Shown one piece after another: positions 54,706 to 62,968 of a stretch of DNA of 64,000 nucleotides. Made by a program: the position numbers and the translations under genes. The notes beneath the pieces are model-generated. The model was not told where the DNA came from. It saw nothing but the letters and a program-made list of their open reading frames with translations, and made no database searches. The DNA is from Chitinophagales bacterium (lineage in GTDB: Bacteria > Bacteroidota > Bacteroidia > Chitinophagales > CAIODY01): NCBI GenBank assembly GCA_947452995.1, contig CANGEV010000003.1:114038-178037 (forward strand). Reading direction: 5' to 3'. The first letter of the stretch is position 1; each line of letters begins with the position of its first letter.

Positions 54706-55716
54706 TTAAGGTTTAAGCGCGTAAATGCGTTCAATTATTTCAACCACCTTTAAGCCTTCTAAGGCATTAGTAGTTGCAGACGTTTTACCTTTTAAGGTAT
54801 CGACAACATTTTCAATTACATAATGGTGATTGGCTGCACTTCCCTTGTAAGCACCGTAATCATTTGGAGGATTTGAAGGTGGAAGCTCAGGCATTGTGTA
54901 ATTTTCGATATGACAATATTCAACTTTGTCCATATACTGCCCACCAACTTTAATACTGCCTTTTTCGCCTATTATGGTGATCGAGCTTTCCAAGTTTTTA
55001 TCCCACATTGAAGTAGAATAATTTAAGACCCCAATACCGCCATTTATGAATTTGAAGTTAACAGATCCTGAGTCTTCAAACGGTGTATACGCATGATTAA
55101 AATTCTCAAAACGCGCCTGAATGTCATTGATATCACCTAATAACCAATACATGATATCTAGGAAGTGGCTAAACTGCGTAAATAACGGGCCACCGTCAAG
55201 GTCCAGCGTTCCTTTCCAGCCACCTTTTTTATAGTAACGTTCATCACGATTCCAATAGCAATTTATTTGGGCCATAAAAATCTTTCCTAAACGTTCTTCT
55301 GTCAAAACTTGCTTCAACCAAGCACTTGGCGGACTATATCTATTCTGCATCACACAAAACACATGCTTATGCGCTTGTAATGATTTGTAAATAACCTGTT
55401 CACAGGCTGCTTTGGTAAGCCCCATTGGCTTTTCAACCACCACATGGCAATCACGATCTAAGGCTTTTATTGCATGTTCAGCGTGATAACCATTCGGTGT
55501 ACAAACATTGACAACATCAATCTTAATATCAGAAGCCATAAGTTCATCAATACTGCTAAAATAAGCACACCCGAATTGAGATTCAATTTCATCTTTGAGT
55601 GCGGTATTTACATCCACAGCAGCCACTAACTCTGCATCTGGATTATTCTTAATCATTTGTGCATGTCGCTTTCCGATGTGGCCCATGCCAATTACAGCAA
55701 ATTTAAACTTATTCAT
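54706..55716 (-). CDS. Gfo/Idh/MocA-family oxidoreductase (WlbA-like)
   Basis: 336 residues. The N-terminal NAD(P) loop is FAVIGMGHIGKRHAQMI, the KPxG motif is VVEKPMGLTKAACEQVI, and the C-terminal domain has GGPLFTQFSHFLDIMYWL with the catalytic-type His. It probably oxidises a nucleotide sugar at C3, as WlbA does with UDP-GlcNAcA in Pseudomonas and Bordetella glycan pathways. The matching aminotransferase and acetyltransferase are not in the window. It overlaps the WecA-like gene by 4 bases. Confidence 0.88.
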   Translation of the reverse strand: MNKFKFAVIGMGHIGKRHAQMIKNNPDAELVAAVDVNTALKDEIESQFGCAYFSSIDELMASDIKIDVVNVCTPNGYHAEHAIKALDRDCHVVVEKPMGLTKAACEQVIYKSLQAHKHVFCVMQNRYSPPSAWLKQVLTEERLGKIFMAQINCYWNRDERYYKKGGWKGTLDLDGGPLFTQFSHFLDIMYWLLGDINDIQARFENFNHAYTPFEDSGSVNFKFINGGIGVLNYSTSMWDKNLESSITIIGEKGSIKVGGQYMDKVEYCHIENYTMPELPPSNPPNDYGAYKGSAANHHYVIENVVDTLKGKTSATTNALEGLKVVEIIERIYALKP

Positions 55717-56792
55717 TTCTTCAGTTTTCTTTTAACTAAAACATCTACTATTATGGATAAAAAAACAGCTACTCCTATTAAGGATAGAAGAAGTCCTTCC
55801 GTTTGGTATTTATTGAACAAAAATGCCATAGCAATAAAAGCTAGGTTTACAAGTGCCAGCAAAATAGAAGCATTTAAATGAGAAAATCCCAAAATCAACA
55901 ATTGATGATGCATATGTAGATTATCGGCATGAAAAGGAGATCGTCCTTTTAGCAGACGTAAAATAAAGACCCGCAACAAATCAAAAACAGGGATTATCAA
56001 AATACCGAAGGCAACTACCGGAGCTGAGTTAATCTTTAAATTGGCGGGTACAGAATGATTCAAATTAATGAATAAAATAGTAAGAACACCAATGATACAA
56101 CCGATCAACATTGAGCCGGTATCTCCCATAAAAATCCGAGCAGGGGTGATATTAAACTGAAGAAATGCCAGGATAGAACCCATCATAGCGGCAGCCAGAA
56201 TCAACGGTTGCGGATAATTAGCATAATAAAACCAACATGCGAAGGTGCCTGCCGTTATCAAGCCAATTAAACCGGCTAAAGCATCAATTCCATCAATCAT
56301 ATTAAAGGAATTGATACAAACCATGATAAATAAAACACTAAATACAATACTGACTTCATAACTCAAGACATGTACTCCAAAGACTCCTCCCCATGAATCA
56401 ATACGAATATCACCCGCCCAAACAATGATAAGAGAAGCGATGAACTGACCTAAAAATTTTGAATAAGGAGAAAGGATTATAATATCATCTTTGATCCCAA
56501 GAAAGAACAAAATCAAAAGCGCCGCCATCACAAATTGACGCCCGTGAAAAGTATACGTATCCGTGAAAAGCATTAAGGAAATAATAGAACCAGCAAATAT
56601 TGCAAGCCCTCCTAATGTTGGAACTACACGTTTATGCAATTTCCTATTATCATCCGGTTCATCAAACAAATGTTTTAATCGAGCTACCTGAATAATGGAT
56701 GGGATGGAAATCCACGTAATGAGAAAAGCGCATATCATAGCTAATGCTGGAAAAAACAGCACCGACTTAGTAAGTAAATTAAAGCGCTCCAT
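55713..56792 (-). CDS. WecA/MraY-family undecaprenyl-phosphate sugar-1-phosphate transferase
   Basis: 359 residues, about 10-11 helices. Catalytic motifs are present: Asp-Asp in EPDDNRKLHKR, SFNMIDGIDALAG, IFMGDTGSMLIG and the His-rich HADNLHMHHQL. It should transfer HexNAc-1-phosphate from a UDP-sugar to undecaprenyl phosphate to start a glycan. The same operon also encodes a PglC/WcaJ-type transferase 34 bases upstream, so two initiating enzymes may exist. It is membrane-embedded. Confidence 0.93.
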   Translation of the reverse strand: MERFNLLTKSVLFFPALAMICAFLITWISIPSIIQVARLKHLFDEPDDNRKLHKRVVPTLGGLAIFAGSIISLMLFTDTYTFHGRQFVMAALLILFFLGIKDDIIILSPYSKFLGQFIASLIIVWAGDIRIDSWGGVFGVHVLSYEVSIVFSVLFIMVCINSFNMIDGIDALAGLIGLITAGTFACWFYYANYPQPLILAAAMMGSILAFLQFNITPARIFMGDTGSMLIGCIIGVLTILFINLNHSVPANLKINSAPVVAFGILIIPVFDLLRVFILRLLKGRSPFHADNLHMHHQLLILGFSHLNASILLALVNLAFIAMAFLFNKYQTEGLLLSLIGVAVFLSIIVDVLVKRKLKK

Positions 56793-56826
56793 TCTACTTC
56801 TTGCTTATTTACCGCGAATATACGAA

Positions 56827-57516
56827 TTAATTCGCGTTTACCGATGGAATAAATGGATTAGGGGGCAAGTCGCTAAACACTTGATATGCAAGCTTATTTT
56901 GCTTAAAAAACAAGCTAATTGCGGTCAAACACAGTATAAGAAAATCAACTTTTAGTCCTTTATGACTTTGATACCACATTTCCAATTGCCCCTTATAAGG
57001 ATAAATACGTTGCTTATAGTAATCATGCGGACTATCGAATTCTGTTTGGGAGGAAACTAAGTGTTCCTCATCACGAAAAATCAAGGATCCAATTCCCGTA
57101 ATACCTGGCACAGAATCATATACTTTATATTGCACTTCTTGCGAATAATACGCAAAACTTACAGGCATAAGTGGTCGAGGTCCGACCAAACTCATGTCAC
57201 CTTTTAAGACATTGAGTATTTGCGGCAGTTCATTTAATTTAGTGATGCGGAGATACTTGCCCCAGAAAGTGACGCGTGGATCATTTCTTAAAGTCACATC
57301 TTTGCTGCCCATATTCGGAGAGTTTTTCAACATGGTAGCAAACTTCCAAATCTTAAATTTCGATTGTTTATACCCTACTCTATCTTGTCCATACAAAACT
57401 TCACCTTCGCCTGACAATTTCAACAGAATAACGATAGGAATTAGAATTGGAGAAAGAACTAAGGCTGCAATTAATGCGACACTAAAATCAAAAAAGCGCT
57501 TGACAACAGAATACAT
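56827..57516 (-). CDS. Bacterial sugar transferase (PglC/WcaJ-like) with Asn in the catalytic dyad
   Basis: 229 residues. A membrane-associated helix (about 8-33) with RFFDFSVALIAALVLSP is followed by GEVLYGQDRVGYKQSKFKIWKFATM and the active-site block TKLNELPQILNVLKGDMS, then LVGPRPLMP and a C-terminal PGITG. Family members transfer sugar-1-phosphate to a polyprenyl phosphate. The usual catalytic Asp-Glu (DELPQ) reads Asn95-Glu96 here. GTPs and PRPs further on are conserved. It lies 10 bases after the upstream glycosyltransferase. Confidence 0.9.
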   Translation of the reverse strand: MYSVVKRFFDFSVALIAALVLSPILIPIVILLKLSGEGEVLYGQDRVGYKQSKFKIWKFATMLKNSPNMGSKDVTLRNDPRVTFWGKYLRITKLNELPQILNVLKGDMSLVGPRPLMPVSFAYYSQEVQYKVYDSVPGITGIGSLIFRDEEHLVSSQTEFDSPHDYYKQRIYPYKGQLEMWYQSHKGLKVDFLILCLTAISLFFKQNKLAYQVFSDLPPNPFIPSVNAN

Positions 57517-57526
57517 ATTTTATTTA

Positions 57527-58654
57527 TTAAGCATTTAAAATTGCAGCACTCATGTGATGCCACTCATATTTCAACTTCTCTTCCTTTACACCTGCTACTA
57601 ACTTTTCAGCCTGCTTATCACTAAAAAACGTTAAGATAGCCTCTGCAATTGCTTGTGCAGACACCTCTGTGACGAAGCCCACTTTACCGTCTGGAACGAT
57701 TTCAGGCAAACCTCCAACATTCGTTACAATCATCGGCTTTTCGAAATGATAAGCCATCTGAGAGATTCCACTTTGTGTGGCTGTGCGATAGGGCTGCACA
57801 ACGACATCTGCAGCATTGAAGTACGTTGCAACTTCACTATTCGGTATAAAGTCAGTATGCATCATGCATGACGAAGCTATATCTAGTGTATTAATTAAAT
57901 CTGTATAAAAGTTTGCGTCTTCGTAAAATTCTCCAGCTACCAACAATTTAATACCGGCAGCGCGAATTCTTTCATCCGCCATCGCCTCTAGAAGGATATC
58001 GAGGCCTTTATATTTTCTTATAAAGCCAAAAAACAAAATCACTTTTTCATTCTCCCCAATTTTTAAAGATGCACGAGCGCGGCTATTAGATTCAACTGCG
58101 CCAAAATGATCGTACAATGGATGTGGGATAAATGCACACGGAATCGAGGGTTGTAAGCTTTTCAAATCTGCTTGTACGGAACGACTCATGGCGATGCAAG
58201 CGTCAACCGTTTTTAGAAAATACTGTGTGAAAGGTCGATCACCAATTCGATTTTCATGTGGAATGACGTTATCGAGTACACTCACAACACGCGTATGCTT
58301 ATTGCGCTTTAAAATACGCAATATTGTTCCGAAGCAAGGCCCCATAAAAGGCAACCAAAACTTCACCACCAATAAATCAGGACGAAGTTTTTTCAATTCA
58401 CGTCCAACCTTGATCCAATTCAAGGGGTTAATGGAATTTGCTTTTATCTCAATTTTTAAATTGGCAGGCGCTGGTTCATCACTGTATTGTGTGGTACCTG
58501 GGAAAAGGAAATTAGGATACTGCAGAGAAAAGGTATAGATCTGAACATCATGTCCTTCTGCTTGCAATTGATAGGCTAGTCGCTCATTGAATGCGGATAA
58601 ACCTCCTCTGAGCGGATGCGCACTTCCTAGAATTACTATTTTTTTAGGATTCAT
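57527..58654 (-). CDS. Glycosyltransferase family 4
   Basis: 375 residues of GT-B type. The N-terminus is KIVILGSAHPLRGGLSAFNERLA, then VVSVLDNVIPHENR, MSRSVQADL and the donor region ILFFGFIRKYKGLDILLEA, VVQPYRTATQSGISQMA and GGLPEIVPDGKVGF (EX7E). The donor sugar is unknown. It overlaps ispE by 4 bases, so its translation is coupled to ispE, placing it in the same long operon. Confidence 0.9.
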   Translation of the reverse strand: MNPKKIVILGSAHPLRGGLSAFNERLAYQLQAEGHDVQIYTFSLQYPNFLFPGTTQYSDEPAPANLKIEIKANSINPLNWIKVGRELKKLRPDLLVVKFWLPFMGPCFGTILRILKRNKHTRVVSVLDNVIPHENRIGDRPFTQYFLKTVDACIAMSRSVQADLKSLQPSIPCAFIPHPLYDHFGAVESNSRARASLKIGENEKVILFFGFIRKYKGLDILLEAMADERIRAAGIKLLVAGEFYEDANFYTDLINTLDIASSCMMHTDFIPNSEVATYFNAADVVVQPYRTATQSGISQMAYHFEKPMIVTNVGGLPEIVPDGKVGFVTEVSAQAIAEAILTFFSDKQAEKLVAGVKEEKLKYEWHHMSAAILNA

Positions 58655-59466
58655 TCTTCGTGAATAAAACAGTTATAACCGTACATCTCCAACTGTTCGA
58701 GCGGTAGAGACTGACTTGATTTAAAGATACCAAAAAGTGTACTTCCGCTACCACTCATTGCTGCATATTCTGCACCGAACTCGTACATAGCCTCTTTTAT
58801 TTCCGCTAGTTCAGGATGTGCCTTGAAAATTGGCAATTCAAAGTCGTTCACTAAACGAGACTTCCAATTTTCAAGAGGGCCCTGTAATATTTCTACAATG
58901 GAGCGATCAGGAACTTGGGGTTTTATTTGACTATAGGCCCAAGGCGTTGATACGCCAACAGCAGGAAATACCAACAAAATCTTATACCCTTTTAAGTTTA
59001 ATTCGATAGGCGTTAATAGCTCTCCTCTCCCAGAGGCTAACTGCGGTCTATTTTCAACAAAAAAAGCACAATCACTTCCCAACTGAGCAGCAAAAGATTT
59101 CAAGGTCGAAGTATCTACGTTGAGCGAAAAAAGCTCATTGAGTACACGCAAGGTAAACGCAGCGTCTGAAGAACCGCCCCCTAGTCCACCTCCCATAGGC
59201 AGCACTTTATGTAAATGGATATGCACAGGAGGGATATCAAAGGCTTCCTTCAATAGCAGATATGCTTTTAAACATAAGTTATTTTCAGGCGCGCCAGGAA
59301 TCGGCAACCCACTTGAAGTAAACTTCAACTCGTTTGAACGAACAACTTCTAAAGCATCTTTCCATTTTACTGGATAAAAAACAGAAGATATTTCATGAAA
59401 TCCATCCTCGCGTTTGCGAAGGATATTCAAGCCTAGATTTATCTTTGCATTCGGATAGACAATCAT
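58651..59466 (-). CDS. ispE: 4-diphosphocytidyl-2-C-methyl-D-erythritol kinase
   Basis: 271 residues of the GHMP kinase fold. AKINLGLNILRKREDGFHEI is at the N-terminus with the catalytic Lys region, the ATP-binding loop is PMGGGLGGGSSDAAF, and the C-terminal MSGSGSTLFGIF is the third GHMP motif. It phosphorylates CDP-ME in the MEP isoprenoid pathway, which supplies undecaprenyl carrier for the downstream glycan genes. The product, cell-wall lipid carrier, gives a functional logic for its place at the head of the operon. The promoter is unclear; a weak TTACTTCG precedes the ATG by 4 nt. Confidence 0.96.
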   Translation of the reverse strand: MIVYPNAKINLGLNILRKREDGFHEISSVFYPVKWKDALEVVRSNELKFTSSGLPIPGAPENNLCLKAYLLLKEAFDIPPVHIHLHKVLPMGGGLGGGSSDAAFTLRVLNELFSLNVDTSTLKSFAAQLGSDCAFFVENRPQLASGRGELLTPIELNLKGYKILLVFPAVGVSTPWAYSQIKPQVPDRSIVEILQGPLENWKSRLVNDFELPIFKAHPELAEIKEAMYEFGAEYAAMSGSGSTLFGIFKSSQSLPLEQLEMYGYNCFIHEE

Positions 59467-59491
59467 TTAGCGAAGTAAAGGATAATTTCAA

Positions 59492-59499
59492 TAAGTTTG
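59492..59499 (+). promoter_or_regulatory. -7 box of the UbiA-like gene
   Basis: TAAGTTTG followed by C matches TAnnTTTG and ends 8 nt before the ATG at 59508. It is in the 41-base divergent gap with ispE. Confidence 0.6.
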
Positions 59500-59507
59500 C
59501 ACGAATT

Positions 59508-60368
59508 ATGTCAACAAGCTCAGCAATAATTAGATCGAATTTATGGATTAGCTTAAGTGCGGCCTGTATTACAGCTTATTTCAGCATCGCATTTGGCGCT
59601 AACTATGATATTAACTTGTTTTGGTTGATACTAAGTGCATTTTTAAGCACCTATGCAATCTATACTTTTTACCGACAACAAGCCAAAATATGGCTTTGGC
59701 TAGTTCCAGCAGCACTTGCGTTATTGCTTTCATTTACTTTAAACGCGTTGAATATAATTATAGGAATCAATTTAGTCATGTGTTTAATCTATCAAACACC
59801 TTTTTCTAAATTCCCCTTACGAAAAAATCCATGGGTAAAACCACTACTCATTTCAGCCTGTTGGCTCAATACCATCTGGCTAGCCCCCTTATTGCAATAC
59901 GCTGTGCCAGTTTGGGAAAGCATGGCAGCAAACATTTCTCAACAAAACAATTTATCCCCATACGGCCCGGAACAATTTCTCCTGACGCAATGGAAATCTG
60001 CCGCTGTAAACGGCATTGCTATTTTTTGTTTGTATTATGCCCTTTGTTTATTAACCGATTTAATTCAGGTGAAGGAAGATCAACAAAATGGCTTCCTCAG
60101 CTTTCCCATTAAATACGGTTTAAAGACAACTTTTATAAGCGCTTTATTGTTATTATTACCGATGTTAGCTTTCTCCTTTATCCATTTTCCATACAGCTTG
60201 TTCATGCTTGATGGATGGGATGCTTTTGGTTGGAGTCTTTGTGGAACGGGTGTAAGCATTTGGGTTTATAAAAACCCAAATCATCCAAAGAATGCTTTTT
60301 GGGTAGACAATATAATTGGATGGTGTGCATTAACTTTTTTAGTATTGCACCTAATAAAAATACTTTAA
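59508..60368 (+). CDS. UbiA-like membrane protein, possible prenyltransferase relative
   Basis: About 286 residues from the ATG at 59508. Seven to nine helices are predicted. A C-terminal-half loop has LLTDLIQVKEDQQNGFLSFPIKYG, matching the second Asp-rich motif of UbiA prenyltransferases (DxxxxxxD then NG and a conserved P). YQTPFSKFPLRKNPWVK also fits the fold. The first Asp-rich motif, normally NDxxD in an early loop, is not seen: the matching position reads FYRQQ without Asp. Function is therefore unsure. It is 13 bases from ribE and likely cotranscribed with it. Confidence 0.7.
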   Translation: MSTSSAIIRSNLWISLSAACITAYFSIAFGANYDINLFWLILSAFLSTYAIYTFYRQQAKIWLWLVPAALALLLSFTLNALNIIIGINLVMCLIYQTPFSKFPLRKNPWVKPLLISACWLNTIWLAPLLQYAVPVWESMAANISQQNNLSPYGPEQFLLTQWKSAAVNGIAIFCLYYALCLLTDLIQVKEDQQNGFLSFPIKYGLKTTFISALLLLLPMLAFSFIHFPYSLFMLDGWDAFGWSLCGTGVSIWVYKNPNHPKNAFWVDNIIGWCALTFLVLHLIKIL

Positions 60369-60381
60369 AGATCTAAACAGT

Positions 60382-60984
60382 ATGTTTACAGGTATTATTG
60401 AGTCGACGGGAAAAATTATTGCCATTTCAAAGGAAGGAAGCAATCTGCGAATTAGAATGCAATCGAATTTCACGCATGAATTAAAAGTTGACCAAAGTGT
60501 TGCGCACAGTGGTATTTGTCTTACGGTAGCCAATATTTCAGAAGAATGGTATGAAGTGGTTGCAATTGATGAGACTATACAAAAAACGACAATTGGTGGT
60601 TGGCAAAAAAACGACACAATTAATCTCGAAAGGGGGATGTCCTTGAATGCAAGACTAGATGGACATATTGTACAAGGACATGTGGACGCACAAGCCAAAT
60701 GCATTTCGATTGAAGAAAAGCAAGGCAGCTACCGCCTAAATTTTCAATTTACGAAAGGCCTTCCGCTGCTTATCGAAAAAGGTAGCATTACGATAGACGG
60801 GATTTCACTTACCTGCTTTAATTGTCGTGAAGATTTATTTTCCGTTGAAATCATTCCTTACACGTGGGATCTAACGAATATTTGTGCGATTAAAACAGGA
60901 CAGTTAGTAAATATTGAATCTGATCTTATAGGACGTTATTTTCAGGCTTATCTTAAACAACAAGAATGGTTAAAAGGTCAGTAA
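60382..60984 (+). CDS. ribE: Riboflavin synthase alpha subunit
   Basis: 200 residues. The N-terminus MFTGIIESTGKII is diagnostic. The two lumazine-binding halves are seen: HSGICLTVANI in the first and GSITIDGISLTCFNC in the second, with GHVDAQAKC between. It dismutates two 6,7-dimethyl-8-ribityllumazine molecules to riboflavin. There is no room for an FMN riboswitch, only 13 bases upstream. The last 19 bases overlap the start of the next gene. Confidence 0.97.
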   Translation: MFTGIIESTGKIIAISKEGSNLRIRMQSNFTHELKVDQSVAHSGICLTVANISEEWYEVVAIDETIQKTTIGGWQKNDTINLERGMSLNARLDGHIVQGHVDAQAKCISIEEKQGSYRLNFQFTKGLPLLIEKGSITIDGISLTCFNCREDLFSVEIIPYTWDLTNICAIKTGQLVNIESDLIGRYFQAYLKQQEWLKGQ

Positions 60985-61610
60985 TAGCGCTTGCCATTTT
61001 ATTTTATCTAATACATGCACATTGCGTAGCGAAGATTGGATTTGCTTTTGATTTCGATCAACGTTTCTATTTATTGAGAGATGTAAAACAAAATATTTGG
61101 GGCTATAGAGGCGGACCATATATCAATAATAAATTTAAATGTGGCATTGGCTTGTACTATGGCAATAATAGCTATTTCTTAAAACCGACTTCCCTCTGGG
61201 CTACAGATTTAGACATAACAAGTGCGTTTAATTTACAACTCAAACAAGCAGGATTAAGTTTATATGCCGAACCTGTATTTTATATAGGGAAGTATAGTGA
61301 GTGGAGCCTTGTGAGCGAAGTGGCTTATTTTAAAAACAATTATTATATTCAAAAAAGTATAGGCTCAAGTGAAAATATTAGATCCACGTATATCCCGGCT
61401 TCGGTAGGAATCTCAACCAACTTGAAATTTGGAAAAAATCTAAAGTTGCCGATTCTTCGTTGGGTTGGATTGAACATAATGGCTGGCTACCGTTTTGACC
61501 TATACGAAAGTGCTACTTCTTTAAATATGGAAGGTGTTCATCTTAGTATTAGTAGTGCCTTATTCCTTGACAAAATCTGGCATGACCTAACAGCACTCAA
61601 AAAGAAATAG
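60966..61610 (+). CDS. Predicted exported protein, outer-membrane beta-barrel-like, unknown function
   Basis: 214 residues with a signal peptide (basic N-terminus, hydrophobic about 7-20, cleavage near HCVA). The mature part alternates aromatic and polar residues (KFKCGIGLYYGNNSYFL, LSLYAEPVFYIGKYSEWSL, LNIMAGYRFDLYES), as in an eight- to ten-strand barrel. No catalytic motif recognised. Its start overlaps ribE by 19 bases, so it is translationally coupled. I do not recognise a family. It is convergent with the MFS gene, with 5 bases between stops. Confidence 0.6.
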   Translation: MVKRSVIALAILFYLIHAHCVAKIGFAFDFDQRFYLLRDVKQNIWGYRGGPYINNKFKCGIGLYYGNNSYFLKPTSLWATDLDITSAFNLQLKQAGLSLYAEPVFYIGKYSEWSLVSEVAYFKNNYYIQKSIGSSENIRSTYIPASVGISTNLKFGKNLKLPILRWVGLNIMAGYRFDLYESATSLNMEGVHLSISSALFLDKIWHDLTALKKK

Positions 61611-61615
61611 AATCC

Positions 61616-62890
61616 TTAATCTTTCTCATGGTAGTTCAACTCCTTGCCATAGGTTTCTTCCATGCTTCGAATGCTAAGCAAAGGGATTCCCAAACAAACA
61701 ACTCCGGTAAGTATTCCTGCCCATATCAATGCATTAGAACCGCCTAAGTTCGGTTTGAAGTATGTTTGCAATCCTGTAAAAAGCAAGGTGATTAAGGTGA
61801 GTGATCCACGAATAAAATTAGGCACAGTAGTGGTCACCGTAGCGCGGAGATTGGTACCAAACGACTCTGTAGCAATGGTCATTAAAATTGCCCAATAGCC
61901 ACCACCCATTCCTAAAAAGAAAACAACAACATAATACCAATTTACTGGCATTCCTTTCGCTAAGAAAAATGGTACTAGTACGAGCGCTATAGTCAAAATA
62001 TAAATTAGAATAATCTTCTTTCTGCTTTTTAAAAAATGACTTCCGAAGCCACAAAGCACGTCGCCAATACTTGCGCCTAAGTAATATAACATAATCGCTA
62101 TAGGCATTTGCACCTTCCCAACCACACCTATTGCCTTGGTAAATTCAGGCGAAAGAGTCACCAAAATCCCAATGCTATACCAAATCGGAAAACCAATCAC
62201 CACACACTTTATAAATTTAACAAAGCGCTCTTTAGATTTAAAAACCATTAAAAAATCACCCCGTTTAACTTCTTCGTCCGCTTCCATTTGCTGATACATC
62301 CCCGATTCTAATAAACCTATGCGCATAAATAATAATAGCAAGCCTAATCCTCCACCGATGAAATAACAAATGCGCCAACCATCAGGATTGTTCTGAAATA
62401 TTAATCCCATAAGTCCGGCAAATACCGCTCCAAGCAAGCCAATAGTAGCCACAATCATTGCACCAAAGCCGCGCTTTTCCTTTGGTAAAGACTCCGCAAC
62501 TAAAGTGATACCTGCACCTAGTTCGCCCGCCAACCCTACTCCGGCAATAAATCGTAAAACTGCATACTGCGTAACAGAATGTACAAAGCCATTCGCAATA
62601 TTGGCTAAGGAATACAACAAGATGGATCCAAACAAAACCGAAAGTCGACCTTTCTTATCCCCAAAAACACCCCATATTATCCCCCCAATCAACATCCCAA
62701 TCATTTGAATATTGATCAACCACAACCCAGTGCTTTGCAAATTTGCTTCGGCTACTCCAATCCCTAACAAACTAGGCTTACGCACGATACTAAACAATAT
62801 CAAATCATAAATATCCACGAAATACCCAAGCGCAGCAACAATGATTGTTCCCGTTAAAAATTCCCGTAGTTGAAAGCTTTTTTCATTCAT
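61616..62890 (-). CDS. Major facilitator superfamily transporter (metabolite:H+ symporter-like)
   Basis: 424 residues, twelve helices. The N-terminus has YFVDIYDLILFSIV, the loop 2-3 motif is WGVFGDKKGRLSVLFGS, and ELGAGITLVAESLPKEKRGFG marks the sugar/metabolite-H+ symporter subfamily. The central loop is short and basic, and a second half repeats the pattern with SLTLITLLF. The substrate is unknown; sugars or organic acids are possible. It is probably monocistronic, and I see no clear promoter in the 78-base gap to the Wzi-like gene. Confidence 0.92.
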   Translation of the reverse strand: MNEKSFQLREFLTGTIIVAALGYFVDIYDLILFSIVRKPSLLGIGVAEANLQSTGLWLINIQMIGMLIGGIIWGVFGDKKGRLSVLFGSILLYSLANIANGFVHSVTQYAVLRFIAGVGLAGELGAGITLVAESLPKEKRGFGAMIVATIGLLGAVFAGLMGLIFQNNPDGWRICYFIGGGLGLLLLFMRIGLLESGMYQQMEADEEVKRGDFLMVFKSKERFVKFIKCVVIGFPIWYSIGILVTLSPEFTKAIGVVGKVQMPIAIMLYYLGASIGDVLCGFGSHFLKSRKKIILIYILTIALVLVPFFLAKGMPVNWYYVVVFFLGMGGGYWAILMTIATESFGTNLRATVTTTVPNFIRGSLTLITLLFTGLQTYFKPNLGGSNALIWAGILTGVVCLGIPLLSIRSMEETYGKELNYHEKD

Positions 62891-62968
62891 AATTACAAAA
62901 CTGCAAAATTTTCATTGTAAATCAAGCCTTATTCAATGCAAATTGTAATTTTATATAAACGAAAGAAT

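Noticed and set aside
60369..60381. FMN riboswitch ahead of ribE
   Set aside because: Only 13 bases separate it from the preceding gene, too short for the aptamer.
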